This document shows positions 47,263 through 57,296 of a DNA stretch of 64,000 nt, piece after piece (position 1 is the first letter of the stretch; every line of letters begins with the position of its first letter). The position numbers and the translations under genes are program-made. The stretch covers positions 62,001 through 126,000 of the forward strand of contig CAIQVH010000018.1 in the NCBI GenBank assembly GCA_903875215.1, given 5' to 3'. The notes below the pieces were generated by a model. It was not told the origin of the DNA, ran no database searches, and was given only the letters and a program-made list of their open reading frames with translations. The stretch comes from an uncultured Anaerolineae bacterium. Lineage in GTDB: Bacteria > Chloroflexota > Anaerolineae > Anaerolineales > Villigracilaceae.

Positions 47263-48855
47263 TCAGGGTTGAACAGCGCGGAAGCCGGAACGCAGGGTCG
47301 GGCCGCGCAGTTCGACCCAGTAACGCGCTGAAGGCGTGCAGGGCAGGTCAGCGTAGGAGCAGAAGCCAAAGTCGCGGGCACACCAGGCCTGACCATTGGC
47401 CAGGCCGCAGGCCTCCACCGGAGCGCGGTCGTAGCCGGCCGGCAGCAACAGGCGCGCAGTGAACGTCTGCGGCTCAAAGGCCAAGACCAGTGTGAGGCCC
47501 AGGTAAGCCAACAGCAGCCCGGAGGCCAGCGCTGCGCTGCGGGTCGGCAAAAGCGGCCAACGGCGGAGCAGCGGCGGGAACCAGGGCGCCAGCGCCGTCA
47601 GCAGAGTGGCAAGCAGGAAACCGTAGCCAAAGCGGTAGTCGGGCGCGCTGAACAGCCAGAACAACACCCCGGTATACAGGGCGGCCCAGCCAGCCCACAA
47701 GCGCGGACGTTTGAAGCGTGCCAGCAGCGCAGAAAGCGGCGTGAGAAGGGCGGCGATAAAGATGATGCGGCGATTGAGAGTCTGCCTCAGCCACCAGAGC
47801 GGGAACCACTCTGCAAAATGAGCCGGCAGCTCACCGGGGCCGCCCAGCCGGCCAAAGCGCAGCACATCCAGCCGATCATCTTCCACGCGCTGGAAAGGGA
47901 TTTTCCAGTCGAAAGAGAACCAATCCAACGCGGGGAAGGGATAAAGCAGATAGCCGCTTAAAATCACATTCCGCGCCAGGAAAGGCAGCAGCACCAGGCC
48001 AGCACAGGCCGCCACCTGCCAGAGCTGGCGGCGTGCTGCCCCCCACAGGGCTGGCAGGCAGAGTAACAGCAGGGGCAAAGCCGAGAGTTTGACCGTCACG
48101 GCAAAACTGGCCAGCAGGGTGATGAGCAGCAGCTGTCCGGGCTGATCTGTTTCAGCGCTTTCAACAGACAGCAGCGTCACCACCCAGATCAGAAGGCTGA
48201 CGGGTAGATCAGTGCCAGGCGAAGACAATTCGCCACCCAGGACATAAAACCCGAGCGGCAGAAATCCCAGCCGGAGCAGGGAGGCTGCCGAGACGCGCCC
48301 GGTCTGCAGATCGCGCAGCCCTGGCCAGAAGAGCGCAAAAGCGGACAGAAATAGCACGCTGGCGCTTAAATGCAGGGAGCCCAACCCGAGAAAAGCAAAG
48401 CTGAACAGGGCATTCGTCACCAGCCAGGCGGAATTAAAAGCCAGCCGCCCATGCAAGTTACCCAGACCTGGCACCGCCGGGTACGTCTCGAGCCAGCGAA
48501 TGGCCTGGGCATGATAGAGGCTGGTATCGGGGTTGGACGGGCGGGAAGTGGCGCTGACCAGAACCAGCACTGCGGCAGTCAACAGAACGAGCAGAGGCAG
48601 CCAGCCTGGCACAGACAGGTTGAATTCAGGCCGGGGCAGGCGGTGCGTGGCAAGCAGAAAAATAGCCCCAGCCAGCAGGATCAGGTGAATCAGCCAGCCG
48701 AGCGGGAAAAAGAGCGAAAAGAATTCGGCAAACACGGTCAACACCGCCATGCCGGCGATGACCGTCAGCGCGGGAGGCTGGTTTTTGAAGAACCACGCGC
48801 CATAGATCCAGCAGAGAAACAGGGTATACGCCCAGACGAGCAGGGTCAGGAGCAT
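47263..48855 (-). CDS. Polytopic membrane protein, LIC_10190-like (possible glycosyltransferase)
   Basis: A 530-residue integral membrane protein with about 12 helices. The extracytoplasmic loop after the third or fourth helix carries NPDTSLYHAQAIRWLE and the segment VPGLGNLHGRLAFNS, the strongest signature of the LIC_10190-type family; the Asp in PDT and the overall plan recall GT-C glycosyltransferases, but activity is unproven. The C-terminal 60 residues form a Cys-containing outer domain (CGLANGQAWCARDFGFC). The start at 48855 lies one base after the upstream stop (TGACATG), showing coupling. An in-frame start at 48936 overlaps the previous gene and is rejected. Confidence 0.82.
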   Translation of the reverse strand: MLLTLLVWAYTLFLCWIYGAWFFKNQPPALTVIAGMAVLTVFAEFFSLFFPLGWLIHLILLAGAIFLLATHRLPRPEFNLSVPGWLPLLVLLTAAVLVLVSATSRPSNPDTSLYHAQAIRWLETYPAVPGLGNLHGRLAFNSAWLVTNALFSFAFLGLGSLHLSASVLFLSAFALFWPGLRDLQTGRVSAASLLRLGFLPLGFYVLGGELSSPGTDLPVSLLIWVVTLLSVESAETDQPGQLLLITLLASFAVTVKLSALPLLLLCLPALWGAARRQLWQVAACAGLVLLPFLARNVILSGYLLYPFPALDWFSFDWKIPFQRVEDDRLDVLRFGRLGGPGELPAHFAEWFPLWWLRQTLNRRIIFIAALLTPLSALLARFKRPRLWAGWAALYTGVLFWLFSAPDYRFGYGFLLATLLTALAPWFPPLLRRWPLLPTRSAALASGLLLAYLGLTLVLAFEPQTFTARLLLPAGYDRAPVEACGLANGQAWCARDFGFCSYADLPCTPSARYWVELRGPTLRSGFRAVQP

Positions 48856-48856
48856 G

Positions 48857-50122
48857 TCAGGATCCGATGAATTCGTTGATCCAGCCGAGCAGCCCGCGCG
48901 GAGGAATTTCGCAGTGCAGGCTGCCCTGCCGGCCATTGATGATGACCGGGTATTCCTGCCCGTCGTAGGGAAAGTTCGTCAGCCAGAGCGGGACCAGGAT
49001 CAGTTGGAAGGTTTGGATCGCCAGGCCGGCGGTGCTGTATCCCAGGTCACTGACCGGGCCAATCTCGGTGCGCAGCAGGCTGCGTAAGCGCTGGGCAGCC
49101 TGTTCGCGGGCCTCCAGCGAGGCGTCGGCCAGGGCCAGGGTGGGAAGTTCGGCGGGCCAGCCGGCCAGGTAACGGGGGTCGTAGGCCGGGGCGTTGGCGG
49201 TGTCAAAACCGCTCATTATTTTCGGCAGTAAATCTGCCAGTTTGGGCGCACCGGGGACGCAAATCTCGTTGAAGCTGACCAGTTTTTCGCCGTTAACCGG
49301 TACGCGTTGCCTGTCGCGCTGCAGCGTGCCACGCCAGGGGATGTTTCCGAGCAGGTCAAAGCTCCAAACCGGCGCGTATACGCCGCGCGGAGCCTGGACT
49401 TTGCCCTGCGGGGTGAGTTCGCGCTGCTGCGCCCACGCGACGAGCCGCTGGGCGGCCTGGCGCTGGTCAAGTGTCATGGGAATGATGGCGTCTGGTGCGA
49501 TCAGGTCGTGGGTGCCGTGAACGACATGATTCGAGCCACAGTAGGGGCAGGCTGAGGCCATCTGCTCGGGCGGCAGGACAAATTGCGCGCCGCAGCCCTG
49601 GCAGGAGACGGTTTTAACCGTCTGCGGGGGGCGATGTCCGCGCCGGGTAGCCATGCTCAGAATAAAATCCTGCTCCTGTTGCGGGGCAGCCGCGGCAAGA
49701 GTCTGGTTGCGGGAACAAAAGTCGCAGACCAGGGAGCGGCCATCAGGCGCAAAAGCCATCCGCCCGCCGCATGTGGGGCAGGTGAAGCGGTCGGTAGTTG
49801 CCGCCTGGGTCTGGGCGGCTGGCCCTGGGAGCGCATCCGGGTTGATGAGTTCCCCCGGCTGCAGGCGGCCATCCAGCAAGGCCAGCGCCCGGCGCGCTTC
49901 GGGGTGGGTCGGCTCATTGGCCAGAGTTTCTTCCAGGTATTTTCGCTTTTCAGCCGGGTCGCGGATGACCACGCTCATCCAGTAATTGGACTGGACGCGC
50001 GTTTCATGATCATCGGCCAGCTCAATGGCGCGCTCGAGATAGCGCTGCGCCAGGTCATATTCACCCACTCTGGCGTGGAGAATAGCCTGGCGCAGAAGGT
50101 TATTATCGTAATCGGAAGGCAT
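48857..50122 (-). CDS. TPR and double zinc-ribbon protein (hypothetical)
   Basis: A 421-residue soluble protein of unknown function. Residues 5-85 hold TPR-like helices (AILHARVGEYDLAQRYLERAIE). Two zinc ribbons follow: CPTCGGRMAFAPDG...CDFC near 115-140 and CQGCGAQFVLPPEQMASACPYC near 175-196. The rest is an alpha/beta region with VPLWLTNFPYDGQEYPVIING near the end. The layout is like bacterial proteins annotated as zinc-ribbon domain-containing or helicase-related. It sits in a run of minus-strand genes behind folP with 15 bases between, and no clear Shine-Dalgarno. Co-transcription with folP is likely. Confidence 0.78.
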   Translation of the reverse strand: MPSDYDNNLLRQAILHARVGEYDLAQRYLERAIELADDHETRVQSNYWMSVVIRDPAEKRKYLEETLANEPTHPEARRALALLDGRLQPGELINPDALPGPAAQTQAATTDRFTCPTCGGRMAFAPDGRSLVCDFCSRNQTLAAAAPQQEQDFILSMATRRGHRPPQTVKTVSCQGCGAQFVLPPEQMASACPYCGSNHVVHGTHDLIAPDAIIPMTLDQRQAAQRLVAWAQQRELTPQGKVQAPRGVYAPVWSFDLLGNIPWRGTLQRDRQRVPVNGEKLVSFNEICVPGAPKLADLLPKIMSGFDTANAPAYDPRYLAGWPAELPTLALADASLEAREQAAQRLRSLLRTEIGPVSDLGYSTAGLAIQTFQLILVPLWLTNFPYDGQEYPVIINGRQGSLHCEIPPRGLLGWINEFIGS

Positions 50123-50137
50123 GCGCGGGAACCAGCT

Positions 50138-51022
50138 TCACGCCCGCGCCTGGCGGACAATGGCATCCGTCATTTTGGCCACGCGCGCCATCACTTCAAC
50201 ATCGTGGACGCGGACAATATCTGCGCCGCGCACAATCCCCACTGCAACGGCGGCGGCAGTCCCTTCCACGCGTTCAGCGGGAGGCAGGTTGAGGGTATAC
50301 CCGATAAAGGATTTGCGCGAGGGGCCGAGCAGAACAGGAAACCCCAGGGCGCGGATCTCGTCCAGGCGATTGAGCAGCTCCAGGTTTTGCTCCACGGTTT
50401 TGCCGAATCCGATGCCGGGGTCGAGCAGAATCTTCCCATCCGGGATGCCAGCGGCACGTGCCAGGGACACCGACTCGAGCAGTTCGCGCCTGGTGTCTGC
50501 CAGCAGATCGACATATTCCATGCCGATATAACGCCCGCCGAGATTGGCCTGCACCTGGGCGTTGGACGGTTGGCTGCGATTGTGCATCAGGATAACCGGC
50601 ACCCCGGCCCGGGCCACCGTGCCGGCCAGCTGTGGGTCGGCACGCAAGCCCCAGACATCGTTCACCAGTTGCGCGCCTGCGGCGATGGCCGCCTCGGCGA
50701 CGACCGCCTTGTAGGTGTCGATGGAAATCACCACGCCGGGGAATTCTTTCACCAACGCCGCGATGACCGACACCACCCGTTCCAGTTCCATTGCGGCGCT
50801 GACGGTCTGCGAGCCGGGGCGGGTGGATTCGCCGCCCACATCCAGCAGGTCGGCGCCTGCAGCCAGGAAACGGCGGGCCTGTTCCAGGGCGGCATCCTGC
50901 GCCTGGTGTGGGGCCAGCAATCCATCCCCAGAGAAGGAATCGGGGGTCAGGTTGAGGATCCCCATCACATACGTGCGCACACCCCACTCGAAGGTTTTTC
51001 CACCCACCTGCAAAGCCATCAT
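50138..51022 (-). CDS. folP: Dihydropteroate synthase
   Basis: A 294-residue TIM-barrel enzyme that joins p-aminobenzoate and hydroxymethyl-dihydropterin pyrophosphate, a folate-pathway step. Signatures: VMGILNLTPDSFSGDG (residues 19-34), LLDVGGESTRPGS (near 60), SIDTYK (near 100), and LLDPGIGFGKTVEQNL (near 200). The ATG overlaps the stop of the upstream STAS-like gene by 4 bases. With folK two genes upstream, this is a small folate cluster. Confidence 0.96.
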   Translation of the reverse strand: MMALQVGGKTFEWGVRTYVMGILNLTPDSFSGDGLLAPHQAQDAALEQARRFLAAGADLLDVGGESTRPGSQTVSAAMELERVVSVIAALVKEFPGVVISIDTYKAVVAEAAIAAGAQLVNDVWGLRADPQLAGTVARAGVPVILMHNRSQPSNAQVQANLGGRYIGMEYVDLLADTRRELLESVSLARAAGIPDGKILLDPGIGFGKTVEQNLELLNRLDEIRALGFPVLLGPSRKSFIGYTLNLPPAERVEGTAAAVAVGIVRGADIVRVHDVEVMARVAKMTDAIVRQARA

Positions 51023-51438
51023 ACCATTTGTTCCAACGGCTTCATCAGCCAGGCTTCGGCTTCGGCCATGCTGGTAAAAATGCGAATGGCCGCGCCGCTG
51101 CCAACCGCGCCGGCGGCAATTTTCATGATGGCCGTGCGCACGTCTTCGGTGGGCACCAGCACCGCCACGCGCAGGTTGCGGGTAACGGGGTCATTGTTGA
51201 CTTCCATGGCCATTTTGATGGCTTTTTCGGGGATGACCTGCACGTCGCGCAAGTCATACAGGTTGCGGGTCAGCCGGTCAGAGCCGAGCAAATGCTCGAG
51301 GGCAAAATCACGCCAATCGGCAAGGGTGGCTTCCGAGAGATCTGTAAAGGTCAGGTTCATGCCCCCGTCAGCGCGGCGCGCCACCGAGTAGCCGATTCCG
51401 GGCTTCTGGGCCCAATTAAGGGGTTTGAGTTCCGTCAT
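51019..51438 (-). CDS. STAS/SpoIIAA-like small protein (hypothetical)
   Basis: A 139-residue protein with a pattern like SpoIIAA/STAS-type alpha-beta folds: GMNLTFTDLSEATLADWRDF, LYDLRDVQVIPEKAIKMA, then VAVLVPTEDVRTAIMKIA. The start at 51438 has AAAGGAG 8 bases upstream; the in-frame start at 51492 is upstream of the promoter elements. A strong promoter (TTGATT-17-TATACT) lies just upstream, inside the 3' end of folK. It is translationally coupled to folP. Its role in the folate cluster is unknown. Confidence 0.7.
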   Translation of the reverse strand: MTELKPLNWAQKPGIGYSVARRADGGMNLTFTDLSEATLADWRDFALEHLLGSDRLTRNLYDLRDVQVIPEKAIKMAMEVNNDPVTRNLRVAVLVPTEDVRTAIMKIAAGAVGSGAAIRIFTSMAEAEAWLMKPLEQMV

Positions 51439-51463
51439 GTGCAACTCTCCTTTGAACAATCGT

Positions 51464-51492
51464 AGTATAGCGGGTTCAGCACCGGGAATCAA
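51464..51492 (-). promoter_or_regulatory. Strong internal promoter for the STAS-like/folP genes
   Basis: Minus strand: TTGATT at 51492-51487, exactly 17 bases, TATACT at 51469-51464, then AAAGGAG and the ATG at 51438. It overlaps the last codons of folK. Confidence 0.75.
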
Positions 51493-51997
51493 CCGGATGC
51501 GGACTGATTTTAAGCGTTTCTGAAAATTTCCGGATGCCGCTACGATCGACCCCGGCCAGCAGGGAGGCCACGCTCAAGCCCAGGCGCGGGTGAATCAGGC
51601 CGGGGGCCAGGTCGGCCAGTGGTACGAGCACAAAGGCGCGCTCGTGCAGGCGCGGGTGTGGCAAGGTGAGGGGAGGCGTATCCAGTTGCAGGTTGTCGTA
51701 GAAGAGAATGTCCAGATCGATCAAGCGCGGACCGTTGCGGAAGGTGGGCGTACGGCCCTGGTCGGCTTCGAGTTTTTTCAGGAACGAGAGCAGGCGGGCG
51801 GGTGAAAGGCGGGTGGCGGCGCGGACGACCATGTTCAGAAAAGCCGGCTGGTCGGCAAACCCCCAGGGATCCGTCTCGTAAACGTGTGATTCGGTCACGA
51901 CATGCACGTTCGGCGCAAAAGCATCCAGCGCAGCGCGCAGGTTGTAGAGACGGTCACCAAGATTGGTGCCCAGGGCGATATAAAGGGTGTGGGTCAT
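51476..51997 (-). CDS. folK: Hydroxymethyl-dihydropterin pyrophosphokinase
   Basis: A 173-residue HPPK that pyrophosphorylates 6-hydroxymethyl-dihydropterin for FolP. Family motifs: YIALGTNLGDR at the N terminus, SHVYETDPWGFADQPAFLN, LEADQGRTPTFRNGPRLIDLDILFYD with the Mg-binding Asp pair, and HPRLHERAFVLVPL. The start at 51997 begins the core fold; the upstream in-frame extension from 52171 is antisense/unconserved. No good Shine-Dalgarno was found. It is followed by the STAS-like and folP genes. Confidence 0.95.
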   Translation of the reverse strand: MTHTLYIALGTNLGDRLYNLRAALDAFAPNVHVVTESHVYETDPWGFADQPAFLNMVVRAATRLSPARLLSFLKKLEADQGRTPTFRNGPRLIDLDILFYDNLQLDTPPLTLPHPRLHERAFVLVPLADLAPGLIHPRLGLSVASLLAGVDRSGIRKFSETLKISPHPVDSRC

Positions 51998-52026
51998 GAT
52001 CAGGAGAGACGGGAAGATTTCCAGGG

Positions 52027-52437
52027 TCAGGGTTGTAAATGTTCCGGGGTAAAGGCACCCGGGAGCAGGTCGCGGACGGTGCTGCGCTCCACCAGGCGGC
52101 CGTTTGCATCCGCCACCAGCACAATCATCTCCAGACCGAATTCGGCCATCACCTGCCGGCAGCCGCCGCACGGGAAACCGCCATTCGAGGTGACAACGGC
52201 CAGGGCTTCAAATTCACGCTCGCCTTCAGAAACGGCCTTGAAGATGGCCACGCGCTCGGCGCAGATGGTGGTCGGGTAGGCGGCGCTCTCGATGTTAACT
52301 CCGGTAAAAATGCGGCCTGAGCGGGTGCGCAATGCTGCGCCAACCAGGTACTTGGAATAGGGCGCATAGGCCTTCAGGCGGGTTTCGGCCGCCAGTTGGA
52401 TCAGATCGCGGGTCTCCAGGTCTGAAATCACGCTCAT
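52027..52437 (-). CDS. cdd: Cytidine deaminase
   Basis: A 136-residue tetrameric-type cytidine deaminase of the pyrimidine salvage pathway. The zinc site is Cys59-Ala-Glu61 (with catalytic Glu61) plus Cys90 and Cys93 in FPCGGCRQVM, as in Cys-type (not His-type) CDAs. The N-terminal segment YAPYSKYLVGAALRT is the substrate-binding signature. CAGGAGAG precedes the ATG. It lies between glmU and folK on the same strand. Confidence 0.97.
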   Translation of the reverse strand: MSVISDLETRDLIQLAAETRLKAYAPYSKYLVGAALRTRSGRIFTGVNIESAAYPTTICAERVAIFKAVSEGEREFEALAVVTSNGGFPCGGCRQVMAEFGLEMIVLVADANGRLVERSTVRDLLPGAFTPEHLQP

Positions 52438-52462
52438 GGCACTCTCCTGTCGTTCCAGCGGG

Positions 52463-53824
52463 CTAATGGCCCGGCTTGTCCTGTCCCGGCAGCGGCTTGA
52501 TGACTCGCGCCGGTACCCCTACCGCCAGCGCTCCGGCCGGGATATCGCGGGTGACGACCGCGCCCGCGCCGGTGCGGGCCTGCTCGCCCAGGCTGACCGG
52601 GGCAACAAGCATGGTATCCGAACCGATGAAGGCGCCAGCCCCAATTTCGGTGACGTTTTTCTTTTCGCCGTCAAAATTGCAGGTGATTGTGCCGGCACCG
52701 ATGTTGACCTGCGCGCCAATGTGGGCATTGCCGATGTATGAGAAATGACCCATCTTGGTGCCCGGCCCGAGCGTAGAGTCTTTGACTTCGCCAAAATTAC
52801 CCATGTGGACATGTTCACAGAGATGCGCACCTTTACGCAGCCGGGCAAACGGCCCAATCTCGACATGGTTTTCGAGCAGCGCGCCCTCCATCACCGACAT
52901 GAAAACGCGGCAGTGCGCGCCAATTTGCGAATCGCGGATGTGGCTGTTCGGGCCGATCTCGCAGCCCGGCCCGATGGAAGTCTGCCCTTGCAGGTAAGTG
53001 TTCGGCCAGATGACGGTATCCGCAGCGAGGCTGATGCCCGCTTCGATGTAGGTCGATGCCGGATCGAGCAGGGTCACACCGTTGAGCATGTGCGCATTGT
53101 TGATGCGCTGGCGCATGGCCGCCTCCGCCTCTGCCAGGTGAATGCGGGTGTTCACGCCGATCGTCTCGACAAAATCCTCCAGCACGATGGGCTGCACCGC
53201 CAAATGCTCTCTGGCGGCCAGTTCCACCGTATCCGTCAGGTAATACTCGCCTTTTTTCGACATCGGAATGCGATGCAGCGCCTGCCACAGCCACTCCGCG
53301 CTGAAACAATACGCGCCGACATTTAGTTCCTTGATGGCCAGCTGTTCGGGGCGGGCCACGTATTCCTCGACAATTTCAGAAACCGTCCCATCCGTTTTGC
53401 GAACGACACGTCCAAACCCGCGCGGATTATCGTGAACCACGGTCAACAAAGACATCGGCCCCGAATTGGCGCACTGCACTTCGACCAGCTTTTGCAGGGT
53501 TTCCCCGCGCAACAGGGGCATGTCGGCATAGGTGACGATGACGTAATCCGTTTTCCCTTTTAACAGACTTTCGGCCTGCAAGACGGCATGGCCGGTACCC
53601 AGCGGCTGTTCCTGCAACACGTAATCCACACCGCCCAGGGTTTGCCGCACCGCTTCGGCGCCCACTCCAACAACCAGCACCGGGGGTTCCGTGCTGGCCG
53701 AACGCGCCGCATCCAGCCCATAGAGGGCCATGGGCCGCCCGCAGATCGGGTGCAGCACCTTGGGCAGCTCCGATTTCATGCGCGTGCCCTGTCCGGCGGC
53801 CAGGAGAACAGCTGTAATTTTCAT
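52463..53824 (-). CDS. glmU: Bifunctional GlcNAc-1-P uridyltransferase / GlcN-1-P acetyltransferase
   Basis: A 453-residue GlmU that makes UDP-GlcNAc, the entry to peptidoglycan and envelope glycans. The N-terminal pyrophosphorylase domain starts VLLAAGQGTRMKSELPKVLHPICGRPM, with GTGHAVLQAE further in. The C-terminal left-handed beta helix carries hexapeptide repeats and ends TGAGAVVTRDIPAGALAVGVPARVI. Length is normal. The ATG has CAGGAG about 11 bases upstream. The tRNA-Gln terminator lies just upstream, so it has its own promoter. Confidence 0.97.
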   Translation of the reverse strand: MKITAVLLAAGQGTRMKSELPKVLHPICGRPMALYGLDAARSASTEPPVLVVGVGAEAVRQTLGGVDYVLQEQPLGTGHAVLQAESLLKGKTDYVIVTYADMPLLRGETLQKLVEVQCANSGPMSLLTVVHDNPRGFGRVVRKTDGTVSEIVEEYVARPEQLAIKELNVGAYCFSAEWLWQALHRIPMSKKGEYYLTDTVELAAREHLAVQPIVLEDFVETIGVNTRIHLAEAEAAMRQRINNAHMLNGVTLLDPASTYIEAGISLAADTVIWPNTYLQGQTSIGPGCEIGPNSHIRDSQIGAHCRVFMSVMEGALLENHVEIGPFARLRKGAHLCEHVHMGNFGEVKDSTLGPGTKMGHFSYIGNAHIGAQVNIGAGTITCNFDGEKKNVTEIGAGAFIGSDTMLVAPVSLGEQARTGAGAVVTRDIPAGALAVGVPARVIKPLPGQDKPGH

Positions 53825-53854
53825 CGGTCATTCACTCCTGCATGGTTGGTTTTA

Positions 53855-53896
53855 GAAAGAAAAGGCTTTGCGCCAGCCTGGGGCGCAAAGCCTTTC
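53855..53896 (-). terminator. Terminator of tRNA-Gln
   Basis: A 14-bp perfect stem AAAGGCTTTGCGCC / GGCGCAAAGCCTTT with a 7-base loop, followed on the minus strand by TCTTTCT. It lies between tRNA-Gln and glmU. Confidence 0.85.
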
Positions 53897-53941
53897 GATT
53901 GTATGCCACCCGCGGATGGGGTCTCTCTTGCACAAAAAAGG

Positions 53942-54012
53942 CTGGGGCGCCTGGACTCGAACCAAGATCCACAGATCCAAAGTCTGGTGTGCTGCCGTTG
54001 CACCACGCCCCA
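53942..54012 (-). tRNA. tRNA-Gln (anticodon TTG)
   Basis: A 71-base cloverleaf on the minus strand. Acceptor TGGGGCG / CGCCCCA has discriminator G, as in most bacterial tRNA-Gln. Anticodon stem CCAGA / TCTGT holds loop CTTTGGA, giving TTG. The T arm contains GGTTCGAGTCC. CCA is not encoded. Confidence 0.95.
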
Positions 54013-54064
54013 ATAACTCGTCTTGAGTCTGACGAAGGATTGAGCGGGGCAAATTGTATCACAA

Positions 54065-55114
54065 CTATTCTTTTTGCGGCGTATCGGGGGTCAATCCCAA
54101 GCGGGAAGCCTGCTCATAAGTCAGCTTGTCTGGTTCGCTGTAGGAGGTGCCTTTTTCGATGGCTGATTCCCAAAAGGCATCTGCATCTCTGGCAGTCTGT
54201 CCCAACTGATTCAGGATCGATAGGAACTCTCCGGGCACGGTCTCTACCGGCATGGCCGGTTCGGAGCTGGCGGGCGATATCCCGTCAGAGTCCGCCTCGG
54301 GTTCGGGAGTCAGCCCGAGATTCTTCAAAGCATCCAGGATTTTGGAGTGGGCCTCCTCCAGCGCATCGAGCCTGCCAGCCAGTTTGTGCGCATCCGCCAG
54401 GTCTTTTCCGGCCACAAAAAGGGCCTGTGTTGAGCCGACTGGCAGAAAAAGAGCCTCCAGGGTCCCGCCGCGAAACAGGTGCAGCTGGCTGCCGCCCGGC
54501 TCGAGCAGGCTGGCAGCTTTTTGAGCGGCGTTGGACATGCCCAACAAGGCGGCAGTCAATGTTGCGGTGCTTTCCGGGTCGGGTAATTCCCCTGCCTGGG
54601 CCTGCACATGCCCCTGGTTGTCGAGCAAGAGCACCGCTTGAGAGTCCAGACGGTGGCGCAGCCCGCTCAGGAGTTCACCCAGCCCCGTCACAGGGGCGGG
54701 CAGTTGTGTTTCAGCAGAAGTTTCCGTCCGGGCCAGGATGGTGCGCGTCATGCCCAGCGTACGTTCCACGGTGGCGAGAAAATCTCCCATCGGGACAGGT
54801 TTTGTAAAAAAGGCATCTGCGCCGGCATTTTGGACTTCCTGGAGCAGCCGGGGGTCGGAAATGCCCGTGATCATAATAATTTTTACCTGCGGATTCAGGA
54901 TGCGGAATTTGCGCATCAATTCCAGGCCAGTAATGCCTGGTAAACGGAAATCGGCAATGAGGAGATCAACCGGCTGGAGGCTGGCAACCAGCAGGGCTTC
55001 TTCACCCGAAGGTGCTTCGGTCACATCCAGCCCTTGTTCAATCGTTTCCAGGGCCGACCTTAACAGGCGGCTGAATTCCCTCTGGTCATCGACAATTAAA
55101 ACGCGATATCTCAT
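54065..55114 (-). CDS. Response-regulator receiver protein with roadblock-like C-terminal region
   Basis: A 349-residue protein. Residues 1-120 are a REC domain: VLIVDDQREF with the acidic pair, phospho-acceptor Asp in LLIADFRLPG (near 55) and Lys in FFTKPVPM (near 104). Residues about 140-265 have the pattern of a roadblock/LC7 domain (SQAVLLLDNQGHVQAQAGE, then QALFVAGKDLAD), often found with small GTPase-type switches. The last 80 residues are acidic and Pro-rich. There is no DNA-binding domain. The start at 55114 is preferred to the 36-residue longer frame. It lies 25 bases after the ABC ATPase gene and may share its transcript. Confidence 0.8.
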   Translation of the reverse strand: MRYRVLIVDDQREFSRLLRSALETIEQGLDVTEAPSGEEALLVASLQPVDLLIADFRLPGITGLELMRKFRILNPQVKIIMITGISDPRLLQEVQNAGADAFFTKPVPMGDFLATVERTLGMTRTILARTETSAETQLPAPVTGLGELLSGLRHRLDSQAVLLLDNQGHVQAQAGELPDPESTATLTAALLGMSNAAQKAASLLEPGGSQLHLFRGGTLEALFLPVGSTQALFVAGKDLADAHKLAGRLDALEEAHSKILDALKNLGLTPEPEADSDGISPASSEPAMPVETVPGEFLSILNQLGQTARDADAFWESAIEKGTSYSEPDKLTYEQASRLGLTPDTPQKE

Positions 55115-55139
55115 TCGCTCGCTCCGCCGGGTGGGTTTG

Positions 55140-56120
55140 TCAGGCCTTCCAGCAGGCCACCCGATGTTCCGGCGCAATTTCCCGGAATTCGGGTTCCTGT
55201 TCTGAACAAATCTTCTCGGCAATTGGACAACGCGGGTGGAACCGGCAGCCGGTGGGTGGGTTAAGCGGGCTGGGCACGTCGCCCTTCAGGATCATGCGCT
55301 CACGCTTCAGAGTCGGATCCGGGATCGGGATGGCAGACATCAGGGCGGTGGTGTACGGGTGCCGAGGGTTGCGGAATAATTCATCGCGGTCGGCCAGTTC
55401 CACCATTTTTCCCAGGTACATGACCGCCACGCGGTTGGAGATGTGCTCCACCACGCTCAGGTTGTGGGCGATGAACAGGTAGGTCAGGCCAAATTCGGCC
55501 TGCAGGTCTTTTAAAATATTGAGCACCTGCGATTGGATGGAGACATCCAGCGCCGAAACCGGCTCATCGCAAATAATGAATTTCGGGCGCAAAGCCAGGG
55601 CGCGGGCAATGCCAATGCGCTGACGCTGACCGCCGGAGAATTCGTGCGGGTAACGGCGCGCGTGGTAGTCTTCCAGGCCGACTTTTTTGAGCGTATCGAG
55701 CATGACCTCGTAACGCTCCTTCGGTGTGCCGATCCGGTGGATGTTCAGGCCTTCCATGACCGATTCGCCGATGGGCATGCGCGGATCAAGCGAGGCGTAG
55801 GGGTCTTGAAAAATGATTTGCATGTTGCGGCGCATCGCTTTCAGTTCCTGCCCGGCCAGCTTGAAGACATCCTGGCCATCAAAAAGCACCGCACCCGAGG
55901 TGGGCTCAATCAGCCGCAGGATGGTGCGGCCAATCGTCGTCTTGCCGCAGCCCGATTCGCCCACCAGCCCGAGCGTTTCACCTTCGCGCACAACAAAGCT
56001 GACGTTATCCACTGCGCGTACATAGTCCTTGACACGCTGCAACAAACCTTCCCGCACGGGAAAGTACTTGACAATGTTCCTGGCCTGTAAAAGCTCTCTG
56101 GTTGCAATAGTTGTGGTCAT
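55140..56120 (-). CDS. Oligopeptide/dipeptide ABC transporter ATPase, OppF/DppF type
   Basis: A 326-residue ATPase. Walker A is [15 protein letters not shown], the signature [14 protein letters not shown], Walker [13 protein letters not shown] and the switch His in [11 protein letters not shown]. The C-terminal oligopeptide-transporter extension with [15 protein letters not shown] (Fe-S-like Cys cluster) is typical of OppD/DppF. The start at 56120 has GGAG about 8 bases upstream; an ATG four codons earlier is possible. It is 18 bases after the OppD-type gene, and the two form a heterodimer pair. Confidence 0.94.
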   Translation of the reverse strand: MTTTIATRELLQARNIVKYFPVREGLLQRVKDYVRAVDNVSFVVREGETLGLVGESGCGKTTIGRTILRLIEPTSGAVLFDGQDVFKLAGQELKAMRRNMQIIFQDPYASLDPRMPIGESVMEGLNIHRIGTPKERYEVMLDTLKKVGLEDYHARRYPHEFSGGQRQRIGIARALALRPKFIICDEPVSALDVSIQSQVLNILKDLQAEFGLTYLFIAHNLSVVEHISNRVAVMYLGKMVELADRDELFRNPRHPYTTALMSAIPIPDPTLKRERMILKGDVPSPLNPPTGCRFHPRCPIAEKICSEQEPEFREIAPEHRVACWKA

Positions 56121-56138
56121 CCAAAACTCCACGGTGAA

Positions 56139-57164
<1,026 letters not shown>

Positions 57165-57194
57165 TGGCTTCTCTCCATCAATCAAGGTGTACCG

Positions 57195-57200
57195 ATTATA
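57195..57200 (-). promoter_or_regulatory. -10 box upstream of the second ATPase pair
   Basis: A perfect TATAAT on the minus strand about 30 bases before GTG 57164. No convincing -35 is visible. Confidence 0.5.
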
Positions 57201-57228
57201 GCAAAGATTCAGCGTGGAAAGATGAACC

Positions 57229-57268
57229 AGACCTGTTCCCACCGCACAGGATCGGTGGGAACAGGTCT
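57229..57268 (-). terminator. Hairpin inside the ABC locus
   Basis: A perfect 15-bp stem AGACCTGTTCCCACC and its complement with a 10-base loop, followed on the minus strand by GGTTCATCTTTCC. It lies about 30 bases after the small membrane protein stop and before the promoter of the second ATPase pair. Confidence 0.65.
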
Positions 57269-57296
57269 GTGGATAAGACTTCTACCGGCGCAGGCA

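Noticed and set aside
49583-51391. 602-codon plus-strand frame across the folP region
   Set aside because: Antisense to folP and the zinc-ribbon gene; no domain is recognisable and the composition is that of a shadow frame.
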